Positions 1-12,042 of a stretch of 64,000 nt of DNA are shown one piece after another (position 1 is the first letter of the stretch; each line of letters starts with the position of its first letter). Made by a program: the position numbers and the translations under genes. The DNA lies in assembly GCA_961205875.1 (NCBI GenBank), contig OY540812.1:23073098-23137097 (forward strand), given 5' to 3'. This DNA is from Sialis fuliginosa. Taxonomy: Eukaryota; Arthropoda; Insecta; Megaloptera; Sialidae. The notes beneath the pieces were generated by a model. The model saw only the letters and a list, made by a program, of their open reading frames with translations. It was not told the origin of the DNA and searched no databases.

Positions 1-1457
1 ATAGCAATACTCCTAGCGCTATCAAGCGGCAAAAATAAATAGTTTTGGGTTTCTGTCAACTGTAGAGAATGCGTATAGAGATTTCAATTGGCGTTCAATT
101 GTAGTGTTTTTATTTGAAAATTTTTGTTGTAAACGCAGGTTAGGTTAGGTCAGGTGTATGTTGCCGTTAAGGCAGGTAAAATATTGGTCGAATTTCGATC
201 ATAGGCGATACTAGTCTGATTTTTTGTATATTAATCTCGTTGTACATATTCCATATATTTTTCAGATTTTTCTCTTCATTACTTTGGGAGTTACGGAAAA
301 AAATGTCCTTACAAGTTTTCTGAAAATTTGTTAAACGAAGATTTTTAATAATAATTAAACTTTACATATTCCTTGAATTGCCAGTTTTCATTTAATACTC
401 CACTCATGTTTTCAGACAAATTCATTACATAAAATAATTATATAAATAGACAATCTAATTTCCTAAATAATTATACATTCAGATAAGATAAGGTAAAATA
501 TTTTAATTAATTTACCTTAAAAGCACGATCAATATTTCCATAAAATTCAAATTAAGGAATTTCGAATACATTAAAACAACGTAACAAATTTATCACCAAA
601 AATAAAAACAACTTACAAATATGCTACTAGAGGAGGCACTTATATTAATTAGCAACGCATATAATAATTTTTCCTTTGCGATCAATATTTTTATAAAGGA
701 ATTTTAAATAATTCAAATAAGCGGATTGATTAAAATAAACATTTTATATAAGCTTAAAAGTTTAACAAATGAATGGTAAATTAATATAAATATTGGATTC
801 AGTTCAATATTACATTTGTTTGAATTCAAGGACTAAGAAACTAATGGTAAGTTAGGATCGTTTCAAAAACAAGAAAAATATATTTACCAGTTTGTTATAC
901 TCGTAATATTAACAGGAATGCAAATATTTGAATATGTCTGAAATAACATTGAAATCCCTTATATCGTAGTTAAATTCTACACCGTATATATGTGTTAATA
1001 TACATTTATTAATTATACAATACATTTAATGTATGTAGATACTATTATAATGTATGTACTAGGTATAAAGAACTGCCCTACTTAATTTTTTTTATGATTT
1101 TTGAATGGTTGGATAGAATTTTGAAAAAATTGGTACGGATGTTCAGGATATCAATAAGTTTACTTAAAAAAAATTCTTTGAGAATAATCTTTATTTTTAA
1201 ATGAAACATTTTTTATTTTGTATTAATCATTTGGAGACCCACAAATGGAAAGATCAGTTTAAAAGGGAATAAGTGAGGAAACGAACTAGAGCGTTTCTTA
1301 ACAATTATATTTTTTTAAATATTAAAAATTTAGTAAATTTTTGAATTAAATTTATTAATATCCTGATCATCCGTATTAATTTTTACTAAATTCGATCCAG
1401 CCAATGAAAATTGATTACATTTTAATGTAGGTCAATTTTATTATAATCATCTTGTTT
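1..1457. other. AT-rich non-coding stretch
   Basis: Very AT-rich sequence with many stops in all frames. The only notable item is an AGGTTAGGTTAGGTCAGG run at 137-154, which resembles the insect TTAGG telomere unit but is far too short to be telomeric. I see no gene, terminal repeat or RNA structure. Confidence 0.7.
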
Positions 1458-2268
1458 AAAAAACATCTGTCAAGTAAATGCACAGTGCTTCCTCGTGCTA
1501 AATTCACCAAAGATAGTTCATTATTCAACAATTTAAATAAAAACCGATAGTGTTTATATAAATTGCCTGGAATTGGTTAACCATTTAATTTTTATACAAT
1601 TTTACTAAAAAATTATAGTTCGACATTTTTCTTAAAATGCACCTGAATATTTTTTCATACATTTTAAATTTTTTGACAATTTCAATCTAAATCTAAATTT
1701 ATGCAAATGTCAAAATGACATTTAAAACGTCAAAATAACATTTAAAAGGTCAAAATGACATTTAATATATCCAATCAAATATCAATTTAGAAAAACAAAA
1801 CACGATTTTTAAAAATAAATTGAGATAAATCTTTGTAAGGGAATATTTTTCAACAAACGTTGTAGACCCATATTATAGGAAATTTAATGCTCTACAAAAA
1901 ATATTCTCTAAAATTTTCACGTAAGCTGTTTCGTTCTTGAGATATCTTGAAAAAATAAATATTTTGGGGTGTCACCCCTCTCCCTTACACACGATTTTGA
2001 AATGGAACAGTTCTCAAGCCAGACCCAACCAACCGATCAAGTTTCAATAATATCGGTTCAGTGGTTCATGAGTTATGTGTGTACCAAGGATTCAGGGGAT
2101 AGACGGACGCACACACGGACGGACGGACGGACAGACAGAAATACACAGAACGAAAAGTGTTTGTCTTGACGTGAAACGGATAGATCAATTTAAAATTTTG
2201 AAACTGGAGAACATTTTTTTTGTCTCAATCTGAAACGATCACAAAGCTTCTCGTATCTTCGATATTGC
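1458..2268 (+). mobile_element. dispersed repeat family 1, copy A
   Basis: About 810 bp that matches 49839-50589 over its whole length. Both begin AAAAAACATCTG, continue into GCTTCCTCGTGCTAAATTC, and end CTTCTCGTATCTTCGATATTGC. It contains three 20-bp tandem units of GTCAAAATGACATTTAAAAG type (1709-1768) and a GGAC microsatellite (about 2115-2135). Partial copies lie at 4976, 62195 and, reversed, 62696. It holds no long open frame; a 66-codon frame across the GGAC run is probably chance. No terminal inverted repeat is visible, so the class (LTR, SINE-like or other) is unknown. Confidence 0.75.
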
Positions 2269-2514
2269 TAGCAAGCAAAAGTTTATGAACTTTTACATAC
2301 ATTAATTATCAAGTTCAATTGTTACATAGAATCAACATCGCGAGAGTATGCAAACAAAAAATCTGCCAAAAAACCCTCTGAATACACGATAAACATCAAG
2401 GGGACATTAGCAAAAGAGGGAAGACACTCATATTAATTAGTCAAGCACATAATTTTTGTGTTCGCGAGCGTGTTCTAGGCACAGTTTTCAAATCATCAAC
2501 GACAATAATGACAA

Positions 2515-2665
2515 ATAAGTAGCCGCGCCTCGCGAGTATATCGGCAGTGTTTGCTAATTACTGACACGGGTGTGGTGGGCGCCCCGCTGCTTGATTTGTA
2601 ATTGCAGTTAATATTTGTCCTGGACGTATAGTTTCTGTGGGGGTACAGTGGCGTGTTCTGTGCGA
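2515..2665. promoter_or_regulatory. GC-richer island, candidate cis-regulatory element
   Basis: A sharp rise in GC within AT-rich flanks and no terminal repeats. It has homeodomain-type cores (GCTAATTACTG, GTAATTGCAGTTAAT) next to a GGTGTGGTGGGCG block of the KLF/Sp type. No open frame of note. The regulatory role is inferred only from composition and motif content. Confidence 0.3.
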
Positions 2666-3049
2666 ACTGTTATTTATAATTTTAATTGAACTATCGATAA
2701 TTTTGAAAAAAAAAGTAAAAACTATATTTTTCTAATTTATAGCAGTTTCTTTTAATGGAAATAAAAAAAGACGACAAATATATCTAATGATAAGAATAAA
2801 ATTTAAACAATTCGAAAATCCCCGACTAAACTTTTAATGGATAAAATAATTTAAATAGGTATACATTATACATATTATATTACATTTAGATTTATTTTGA
2901 CGTATTACTATATATTGTTGTTTGGGGGAGGAGTACTGTAACTCATATATAGAAATTTTGGGATAATTTGAGTTTCAAATTTGTAGTAAAAACGCCCCTC
3001 TCACCAACCATTTTTTTTAAAATTTGGTCGGGAATTTTCTTGAATATTT
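2666..3049. other. AT-rich non-coding stretch
   Basis: Low-complexity A/T-rich sequence with short homopolymers. I see nothing functional in it. Confidence 0.7.
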
Positions 3050-3147
3050 AATAGCACCTTATTTGTTTCATTTTCAAAATAACCTCAGAAAACCTATTTT
3101 TTTTATATTTGAGGTTATTTCCAAAATGAATCAGATAAGGTGCTATT
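3050..3147. repeat. 98-bp inverted repeat, MITE-like hairpin
   Basis: Arms of about 40 bp read AATAGCACCTTAT...AACCTCA and the reverse complement, with a short A/T-rich loop. The whole unit would fold into one hairpin. No target duplication is clear. It lies 250 bp from another hairpin at 3394-3511, and together they account for most of a 138-codon minus-strand open frame that I therefore reject as a gene. Confidence 0.7.
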
Positions 3148-3393
3148 TTGACTTTTATTATACAAATAAATAATTTGGAAAACAATGGTCTATTTTTCAT
3201 GATTAAGTATTTATTGTTATGAGTTGTTATGATTTTGTACGGGTAAGTAACATATAAGTTATGGCTTCTTGGAATGATAAGTGAAGATGATAAGAAATGT
3301 ATGAGATTTTGAAACTTATTTGCAGCTGCATTTAATATTACATGATTATCTTTAATACTCCTATGTATCAATGTAATTGAGGACGTGAGTTCC

Positions 3394-3511
3394 AAAACTA
3401 GTTCGTTCCATTTTAAAAAATAATCGAGATGCAGATTTTGAAAGAATGCCAAAAATTCTTTCAAAACCCACTACATCTCGATTATTTTTGAAAATGGAAC
3501 GAACGAGTTTT
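3394..3511. repeat. 118-bp near-perfect hairpin
   Basis: The left arm from 3394 (AAAACTAGTTCGTTCCATTT) pairs with the right arm ending at 3511. The stem is about 54 bp with few mismatches and a 7-nt loop (GCCAAAA, 3448-3454). Length and loop size would suit a precursor hairpin, but the stem is longer and more perfect than a typical animal pre-miRNA and matches no miRNA I know. A tiny MITE is the simpler reading. Confidence 0.7.
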
Positions 3512-4488
3512 GTTTAATCATTACGAAATTATGTTTCGATTCGATAAAGAGAAAATAGTATGATATTAAATTTTATTTTATATTATATTGGTGGCCTTAT
3601 TACAAAATAAATAAATAATAAATACTATACCCCTGAAGCTATATTAAAGACTATATAAATAGATACGTTTATTTTAGTTTGTGACACCACTGATTCTTGT
3701 GTGAGTGGACACACGGTGTCACGCACTCATTGTTAATTTGTCAGTGTAAAAATGTTTTATTGGTTTTATTTTATCTAGTTCTGTATGTTAATTGAATGAC
3801 TTCATTTCAATAATTTATTAATTTAACTTAGTAAGGTGAGTTATAGATACAAAAAAAATACATTTCACGCAATTAGTTTTTGGGGTATATTAACATATTA
3901 CCGTTATCCTACATCTAGGATAATAGTTTTTTTTACTATCTGAAATATAATGGTGAAATATTCTGATGTAGCAATATGCACAATTTAAATATAAATGTAA
4001 GTATTTAAGCGTCTATTGCTTTTTTCAATAGCTTCTGTATTTTTTTTAAATTTATTTCTTTATTTTTTTTATTATGCAACTAAAAAATAATAATAATGAT
4101 GAATGCTTTAAGTAACACCCGCGCCAGTGCAAATAGTTCTATTATAAATGACAGCTGTATATAAATATGGATTCACAGTGTAGAAAAGTCTACTGTAGTC
4201 GAAATAATATTTGAAAAAATTAACAGCAGAGTAAATATTACAAAAAAAGTTTAAATCATTGATGTTAGAAGAAAACAAAACAACTTTAAAATAAAAATAA
4301 AACCGACTTCAAAAACTGTTAAATTTAATTAATACTTTTTAGTATTTTTAGGTTTTTAAAGTAGATTTATTTTTATTTTTTAAAGTTTGTTATTTTTCTA
4401 TTTTGAGGGCGTATCTCGAACTCCATGGCCAGATTCTGATAAAATTTATATGTCAGATATAGGAGGTGCACATCTAAAGTATACAAAA
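3512..4488. other. AT-rich non-coding stretch
   Basis: No coding signal. About 4290-4320 carries an 'ataaaaccgacttcaaaaac' phrase, which recurs in insect dispersed repeats and suggests repeat debris. The rest is unremarkable. Confidence 0.6.
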
Positions 4489-4562
4489 TGGTCGTACCTT
4501 ATTCATGGATTTTCAAGACGTGTAATTCCGTTCAAATTTTAAGTTATTAATTACTATACAGT
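4489..4562 (+). repeat. dispersed repeat family 6, fragment
   Basis: Shares CAAGACGTGTAATTCCGTT and the following A/T-rich tail with 30572-30735 and 49130-49290, and in reverse with 5895-6015. It is a short degenerate fragment with no coding potential. Confidence 0.5.
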
Positions 4563-4689
4563 ACATTTAAGGAGTGTATAAAAAATCGATAATTTAATAA
4601 GAACATTGATCTCTAAAAACAACCCTTAAACCTCTTCGGATATACAAATGTCTATTCGGTTAAGATAGAGAAATGTCTTAACTGATAAA

Positions 4690-4880
4690 TAATAACATCG
4701 CGAGTGCTCACGGAAATATCTCAATATCCAGCGGAGCGGAAACCTTATTAACTGCGGCCGGTCCGGCGTTGTATGCAGATCTGTTGACAAGACACGACGT
4801 AATTAAGATGACCAGATAGCCGTGATATTACACAAACATACATGTCAGTTGAACTGGCGCGTGCAAAACTGTGAGGGTTG
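4690..4880. promoter_or_regulatory. GC-richer island, candidate cis-regulatory element
   Basis: A unique-looking block with a GCGGCCGGTCCGGCG core and an adjacent GACGTAATTAAGATGACC stretch containing TAATTA. No inverted termini, no open frame. It follows the island pattern seen about every 2 kb in this window. Confidence 0.3.
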
Positions 4881-4975
4881 TTTGTAGGGGGAGTTCATCG
4901 CTCTTCTACAACTTGTTTTGTATATGTGCCTTGGATATTTTATTATAAAGTATTTTTACTTTTTTATACATATAT

Positions 4976-5200
4976 AAAAAATATCTGTCCGGTGATTGTA
5001 TAATGCTTCCTCGTGCTAAATTCACCAAAGAGAGTTAATTATCGGATAATTTTAAGAAATACTAATAAACTATTATGATGGTAACTTTTTGGGTAAACTT
5101 TAATTTTTATACAATAGAGTAATCCGGCCAAAAATGAAAACCTCTAAAAATAAGTTTATCCCGACTACAAAATGTCAAATTTAAAAAAAAAGTACTTTTC
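4976..5200 (+). mobile_element. dispersed repeat family 1, 5'-end fragment
   Basis: Starts AAAAAATATCTG and contains ATGCTTCCTCGTGCTAAATT, as at 1458 and 49839. Similarity fades after about 200 bp, near the 'tttaatttttatacaat' block. It is a truncated copy. Confidence 0.6.
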
Positions 5201-5894
5201 AAATGCTTCCAACTAGCGCGCCATGTTGCATGTGACATCATTAGCCAGTGTTGAAATGTTAATCAATGCTGAAATATACAAGTTTCAACTATAAACATGG
5301 AAGACGCACGAAAAATAATAAGTTATAAATGTTGTTTTGTGTTTTAATATTTCTACTCACAAAACTCTTAGAAAAAGATTTATAACTGTGTCAAAAGGAA
5401 ACAAGGAAAAAGTGAAAAGTAAAGTTATTCTATAGAGTTGGAAATATGTATATTATTATGTACAATAATAATATACCTACTCGAGAAATTACGGCTTTCC
5501 AAGAGCAACAACCCCAACTTGTTAGTAAAAATTGTTTTTACATATAAAATGAACAAAAACTCACGAGTATTTGATTATTTCATTATTTAAATAAAAATTA
5601 TTGTATTTATTTTTGATGTGTTTGTATTCATGGTTATGCATTTTTTATTGTTATATTATTTATTAACACATATTTTATTACTATTGTCTCATTACTATTT
5701 ACCTTTGCGCTTTGACACCTCGCGACTCAGCGACGTTGAAACAATGGTTGCCAGTAAAATAACTCGACATCATTTGAACGTCAACGACTTCGCTTGCAGA
5801 AACCAATTTGAGGATTTCGGCTCATTTTTATTATTTTTCTAGTTTTCATAAATCGCGCATTAAACTTTGTATACAAACAATGACACTTGTACAG
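5201..5894. other. probable old repeat, unclassified
   Basis: Contains GCGCGCCATGTTGC near a TGACATCA box, wording like the TE at 12043, and an open frame of 74 codons (5618-5842) with a hydrophobic start. The frame has no upstream support or recognisable family. I regard it as chance. Confidence 0.35.
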
Positions 5895-6015
5895 AACACG
5901 GCTAATGACTTAAATTTTCGACGGAATTACACGTTCTGAGGGTCCTTAACTTACGTGCGACCATTATTTCAATGACATTTATTTTTGTGCCTATCGGATT
6001 GTCTGTATGTTAACT
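5895..6015 (-). repeat. dispersed repeat family 6, reversed copy
   Basis: Read on the minus strand it gives GTCATTGAAATAATG, then GACCCTCAGAACGTGTAATT, collinear with the 49130-49290 copy. Confidence 0.5.
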
Positions 6016-8035
6016 CTTTACAGCCAAAACGTTAAAATGGTAAATAAGTACTATTCAAATATAAAAAGTTACTTAAAAAAACCTTAAAAAAAAGTTAAAG
6101 TAATAAAAGAATATCATTTTTTAAGTTAAATTGATAATGTAATATGTATTCCTTTCTTACAATATTTTCTGATACATCCGGTATATTGGTAGGTATTTTT
6201 AAATAACTTGGTCAGAAGCAAATGTGATTAATATTTCTGAAAATTTTTATTATTATGTTAAAACATTCTTTTTATCAAACTTTTATTTTATATCACAAAA
6301 GGTAGGTATATATTATAAATATTCTTCACAAAATTATTATTTACAGAAATAAAAAGTAATATCATAATGGTTTTTATTTATCAAATCTTAATGCACAAAC
6401 GCACACATAAACTGAAATAAATAAAACAACCAGCTAAAATACAGATAATACATAACACAAACCTTGTACCCAAGCTTACAGAGAAGAAAAATATAACATA
6501 TGTGTCGGTAGTGAACATTTTTAATATTCCCGTATCCATATTTCTAAATTACGCTGCTCTCTACTCGAAAAATCACGTTTAAATAAATAACATGCAAGAT
6601 AAAATTGATGCAAAGTGGAAAATCACATGAGCTTACTTTTGGAAAATGGCTGTTGTCTTTATATTAAATGCATTTATCTTGAATATCCTACATGTAGGGG
6701 GGGTACATGTTTTAAAAGTTTACGTTTTATTACATGCAAGGCTAAACGCGGTACACTTGCTATTTATTCCCTGCTCTTACGTTATTTCTTTTAAAAGTAT
6801 CAAGATTTATTATTTATATCTAAAAAAGTGAGTTACGTAGAGATTATCATGTAAAACAAAATATTTTCTTTTAAAAGGAACAGTATGTTATGTGTATGCA
6901 TGGTTTTTATTTTTAATGCTTTAACAGTTTTATGTATAAACTTACCTACTTCAAAGTAATATTTAGCTTTATATTTTTGTTACGTTGAAAAAATTAGAAT
7001 TATTTAACAAAAATAACTGCTATTATATTTATTAACATGCTTTTACTTTTTATAGTAAATAAGTAAAATTTTGAATTCAAAATCAATAATGTTGAGATGG
7101 TGGAGACGGTGGACAGATATATTTGAGATTTATACAGTAATCACGCACTATTAAACTCTCGCATGTTCGCAAATCCCATCTTCTTGTATTTTGCATTTGC
7201 TGATTATACAAAGAAAATACGCATTGTATTTTTAGTAAATAAATTAAGTGCTGATTATTTTTAAAATTACTATATAGTACAGTAAAAATATATTTTTGCA
7301 ACACAATATTTTGAATAATAATAATATCCTATTTAATTTGTTTTTATCTCAACTCGAAGGCTATCAAAATGTAATGTGATTTTTTTTTATAAATATTGGG
7401 TTTTTTGTTTACCTTCGAACGGTTAGAACTTTTGCAATTTTCAAGTTATTGTAATTTTACTAATACTAACGTAAAATGTATTTAATTTAGATGCGAAAAA
7501 TATAAATAAACTTCAAAATTGATGAATCAGTGCAATAGTAGCGTGAATTAAACGGAAACTTAGAGAGAAAGTGAGTTATCATATGAAATAATCCTGTTTC
7601 AAATAGCCCAATGGCTATTTGTAATTCTAAAAAAAGAAAAGAAAACATTGTGAAGAATTTACAATAATTATGAGGCAGATAGTCAAGGCTACTAAACTGT
7701 TCTGGCAATGGGAAGGAGCGGGAGGGGAGTGCGTGTGGCGTCACTGGCCGTCTTATGTCAAATTGAAATTTTTAATTAATAGTTAATAATAATATAATTA
7801 GTAGTTTTCATGGATTTTAACGGCTGGCTACCCATGAGACAACCTGTATAGTTTAATAACAACAGTTAGATTATTTTGCGTTTCTATGGAAAATAATAGT
7901 TGATATATACATATGGTTACTTAATTAATTTATTAAAAAGAGTGGGGACTTTTAGAATTGGTTCTACATGTCTATTATTAAAAAAAATTAAACGTTAAGA
8001 TCTGTCCGGAATATACCGCCATTCTTTTATTTCAC
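6016..8035. other. AT-rich non-coding stretch
   Basis: Two kilobases with no repeat boundary that I can define and no believable gene. Open frames of 61, 73 and 85 codons occur here, but their composition is that of the background. A slightly GC-richer patch near 7700-7745 (GGGAAGGAGCGGGAGGGG) is the only compositional change. Confidence 0.6.
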
Positions 8036-8037
8036 TA

Positions 8038-8277
8038 CACAGGTAGAAAAGTTGACTTGGGCCAAGAAATTCTTGTTTTTTATATAACGAAAACAGTATT
8101 TTCTTAATTTAAGAATATACTCTTAATCCAGAAAATTGTTGTTTCTCTTTAAAGAAATATTGTTGGATGAAAACAATAATATACTTGGATTAAGAATACA
8201 TTCTTATACTGAGAAAATAATGTTTTCGTTATATATAAAACAAAATTTTCTTGGCCCAAGTCACTTTTCTACCCGTG
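8038..8277. mobile_element. 240-bp MITE with TA target site (Tc1/mariner type)
   Basis: Terminal repeats begin CACAGGTAGAAAAGT at the left and, reversed, CACGGGTAGAAAAGT at the right. TA lies on each side (8036-8037, 8278-8279). Complementarity continues inward (CTTGGGCCAAGAA; TATATAACGAAAACA), so most of it is a foldback. No transposase. A decayed relative lies at 13873-14030. Confidence 0.8.
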
Positions 8278-8280
8278 TAC

Positions 8281-8580
8281 TGGATCGAGTACTTAACAAC
8301 AAACGGAGCTAGTCGCTTTAGCTTCAGAATAGCCCATGCATTCTACACCTTTCCTGGAGAAAATGGATACGGCAGAGTCACAATCGCCTCTGCTGTTTCA
8401 CATATTTGCATGCGAATGAGTATTTGCCGGAATATCACTTTATAGTTCTCGCGGGACGCCACGGCGAGGGGTGTGGGCGAGATTCAGTCACTAGCTAGGC
8501 CAGGGGATGAGGCTAGATGGTACGTAATGCGCTCGGTGTATGCATCGACACGCAATTTTTAACAAGCCAGCTCGGATTTC
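8281..8580. promoter_or_regulatory. GC-richer island, candidate cis-regulatory element
   Basis: Begins right after the MITE at 8038. It includes a POU-type octamer ATTTGCAT (8404-8411) and a GCGGGACGCCACGGCGAGG block. The same octamer also occurs by chance in AT-rich parts of the window, so it is weak evidence. A 64-codon frame crosses it but looks incidental. Confidence 0.3.
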
Positions 8581-9040
8581 TCATTCATTTCCACTCAACT
8601 TAATTACATTACTTGCACTTTTGGTTTTCGTTTTTAAATTTATACATCGTAGGTTGAATTTGCATTTTGGAATAGCTCTGTTCATCTCGGTTTGGTAAAT
8701 GTGAGTGTTGGAAAATGTTACGTCAAATATAGATGATTTGAATAAACTGTTGTATTCATGAGTATTTATTTATTAAGATATCTAATTACATAAATATATT
8801 CGTATAAGAGAATATCGATTTAATTTGTATATGTTTCCTTGTTATATGATATTTAGCTTATAATAAGCCATGTATCTGCGATAACATCGATCAACGTTTC
8901 TTGTACATTGCAGTGAAAAATGTTCAGGAGTATTCAAAGGAGGTGAAAAATAATATTATGCTCAATTATAAAATAATCATACAATAACATCAGTGAACTT
9001 ATTTGCGATTGGTCAACAATTATTATTTAATCAAGCAGTC

Positions 9041-9520
9041 AGTGCTGGAACCAATTTTTTCTAGGGGGGGAGGGGGGGGCTCAGTATGAACCTCAAAAAT
9101 TAAGCTGACCTAATTTTACTTGGCGTTCCTAAAATTCAAAATTGACTTCAATTTTTTTTAATTAAAGGGATTGGGAGAAAACACGCACTAACGAAATATT
9201 TTAAAATGAGATCTTATCGAACAATGCCGGAACCTAGAAAAAGAAAAAAAACATGCAAACGAGGTTTCACGTACTCACTTTTAATTTGTCTTTGTCTCTA
9301 ACTAGACTCATGGTTACATTTTATAATTTGTTTGTGAGCTTTAACATCAGTTTACAAAAATTACAAAAAATAATTTTTAAGAGTAAAAAATTACAGAAAC
9401 CGGATTTTTATAATTGCTTATCGCTTCAAACTCGTCCTAAAAAACAGGATCCAAATTTGTTTTTGTTTTTTTTTTGGGGGGGGGGGGGGGGCAAAAAGTA
9501 GTCATTGCCCCCACTGAAAA
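9041..9520. mobile_element. hAT-like debris with long G-runs
   Basis: CAGTGCTGGAACCAATTTTT at 9045 resembles a hAT terminus, and a similar phrase (ATGCCGGAACCTAGAAAAAG) recurs at about 9223. G-runs of 7-9 lie around 9065-9080 and one of more than 15 at about 9475-9491. The right part ends near TTGCCCCCACTG. Boundaries are uncertain because no target duplication was found. Confidence 0.45.
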
Positions 9521-9619
9521 TTTGGCGAGATTTTCTTTCTTAAACAACTAAGTGGTGGAGGGTGTTACACACGTGTTCTCAGTAGTCTTTAGTTTTAGTT
9601 TGATATAATTGTTGTTTTT

Positions 9620-9654
9620 AAATACACACGAGCGAAGCCGCGAGAAACTACTAG
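9620..9654 (+). mobile_element. Helitron-like 3' terminus
   Basis: Reads ACACACGAGCGAAGCCGCG...CTACTAG followed by TT. Insect Helitron-derived repeats commonly end in a GCGAAGCCGCG-type hairpin and CTAG next to T. The 5' end is not identified. Confidence 0.45.
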
Positions 9655-10639
9655 TTAAACATTATCAGTCCTTTAACTATTAAATTATATTCGGGTCTGA
9701 CAAAATTTATGCCACAACTATTGTCTCTAGATAAGGCGCCACCACTGGAGGATTAATTATTTTTCGCTTATATATTTTAATTTAATATTCAAAGAGACGC
9801 AGCTTACACCAAGAATTTATGAAACAGGCTACCATAAAACTTGTTTTTATATTAATTTTTTAGCCTTTCATTACTGTTTTAGCTAGATTTTAAAATATGT
9901 ATAAATAAATCGTCATTATAATTTGATAAGTCATTAGTATGTAAATTTCACAACAATGGCACAAAATGACAATAAAGAACGTTAAAAATGACGAAATTAT
10001 TTTGGTGGTAAGCTTTACCGCTGAAGGTACAGTGAAATACAGTATTAGTTGACCAGTTTTCATTCAAATTCGCTTATAACAAACTTAGTAGGCTCCTCTA
10101 ATTTGATTATTATAATATTTAAATCATTTCTCCATGTATCAAATAAAGACAGATATTTTGAAACTCATTTGCAAGATAAAGAAGTACTCTTCGTTTGTAG
10201 TACGCATATATATTTGTGCGATTAAATTATTATGTAATTTTTCAAAAATTGTATAAGTAAATTTTGTGGCAATAAATATTTGATATTCCGAATTTTAGTA
10301 TTTAAATATAATAAACTTGATACAAAATTAATAAATTAATGTGTTCTTATTTAAAGTGATGAGCTCCGCCTTAGAAAAAGATAACCGATTATGTTTGTTT
10401 TAATATTTCGAATCTGTTGTAAGTGTTTACGGTGGCAGACGACTTCTGAAGCCCATACTACGTCATATTGTCAGTTTATGGGATTTTATTTGTAACAGCA
10501 ACAAAAAAAAAACAATACTCTTATTGATTTATGAATTCACATACATATATACATTGTACTAACCCAAGTTATAAAAACCCTACTCAAACATAAAAACGGC
10601 ACATTTCTGTAAACCAATACTCCTTAATATAGATTTATT
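9655..10639. other. AT-rich non-coding stretch
   Basis: No gene, no clear repeat ends. Only short A/T tracts and a poly-A run near 10503. Confidence 0.65.
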
Positions 10640-10870
10640 ATTTGGAAAACAAACTCCCGCCGGTGAGAATCAATCAAAAATTCAATGCGGTCGCCGCCGG
10701 AAAGTTTATTAAAATTTCGTCGCGATTTCTCACGGGGCCGAAGAATGCGAGTGTGTGGGCTGTTTGAGCGTCGGTATGAGGCGGGATGCTGGGGAGGTCA
10801 TCCCAATAACTCGAGCAACTAACTCAATAACAACACGCCTGGTTTCTGTATGCATTTTGCATGTGAAAAC
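10640..10870. promoter_or_regulatory. GC-richer island, candidate cis-regulatory element
   Basis: Carries GAGAATCAATCAAAAATTC, a tandem ATCAATCA arrangement like Exd/Hox sites, followed by GGTCGCCGCCGGAAAG and TCGTCGCGATTTCTCACG. An 83-codon plus-strand frame (10755-11006) begins here but is unlikely to be real: it runs into a hydrophobic A/T-rich tail. Confidence 0.35.
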
Positions 10871-11370
10871 CCGGAGGCGTATTTACAAACTATGTTGTGG
10901 GATAGTAGTTTTATTCGGTTTGTTAAGTTTTGTTTTTATTTTATTTTGTTATATTTTCATTTGTGGTGGATTTAAATTTAGGTGTATCCCTAAGGGGATG
11001 ATTTAGAGAAGATGCCAAAAGAATCAATATGAAAATGTCGACTAGGGGTAAAGAATTCCGTGATGTATATCGTCCATACGTTTTGTAATATTTATTTAAC
11101 ATGTTATATTATTATGAAAATCGAAAAATGTATGTTATTATTTACTATACACATTTATGGAAAAATTATTATGTTGTATTGTAGCCTGATGATCATAATT
11201 GAGATACATTTCACATATAATACTATATTTCCATTATAATTTTTCCCATAGTTTTTATTTGTCTCTCAATTACGTATAGTAGCATAGGTACCTATAGTAA
11301 TTCTTATTAAACAGTTTTTTCTATCTCTAATATATTTATATTATATTTGCAATATTTATTTTACATTGAT

Positions 11371-11880
11371 CAGAGGTTCTTAACCTTTTCAAAGAGTAAC
11401 CTGAATTAAAGTACTGCATAATGGTTACAAAACTGGGATTTCAGCTATTTTTTTCCGGTATTGGTGAAGAAAATATCTGTATTTACAACTTGTAGTACTA
11501 AGTGAGTTAGACTTACAAGGGAATCTTTTTAAGTAACATATTCGTATTGAGTTAAATTTGCATATAGTTAGAGGGGGTAAAGGTTAGTAAGAAAAAAATT
11601 ATCTTAGCTAAACCGGTTTAAGGGGGTGAAACACCCCTATGAAAATATGCAAATTAATCATATTAAGTTTTTTAAGAATTTTGACACACCGAGCTAAAAA
11701 AGTTAACCATCACTACAATAGACAGTTTTTCTTTATTGGAAAATATAAAATATGAAAATTAAAATCAATCGATAATAAATTAAGTAAATATGGAGACTGT
11801 AATATGTTTTCTTTCAGAAAATGTAAACTTATAAGTGGGTTACTAAAGAAATTAAATTTTTTTTAGCTCGACAATAGAAC
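11371..11880. mobile_element. possible hAT-derived fragment
   Basis: CAGAGGTTCTTAACCTTTTC (from about 11380) is a typical hAT left terminus, but I find no matching right terminus. The inner part has a GGGGGTGAAACACCCC palindrome (around 11620). Treated as a broken element. Confidence 0.35.
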
Positions 11881-12042
11881 ACACATCCAAGCCATAGCTC
11901 GATTGGGGTGTGCAATATTTGAAGTTTATTCAAATTTATCGTCAGATTTGTTAATTTCATAATATATTAAATTTATAATAATAAATTTATAAATTTGTAT
12001 TTTAATTAATTAGTGTCAAAATATAATTGATATTTTTTATTT

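Noticed and set aside
137-154. TTAGG-like telomere repeat
   Set aside because: Only three imperfect units, internal to AT-rich DNA; short AGGTTAGG runs are common in insect DNA.
3048-3464. Longest ORF (138 codons, minus strand)
   Set aside because: It overlaps two perfect hairpins at 3050-3147 and 3394-3511, has AT-driven composition and no recognisable domain.
3394-3511. Known microRNA precursor
   Set aside because: The stem is too long and perfect, and no mature sequence that I know from insects is present in either arm.
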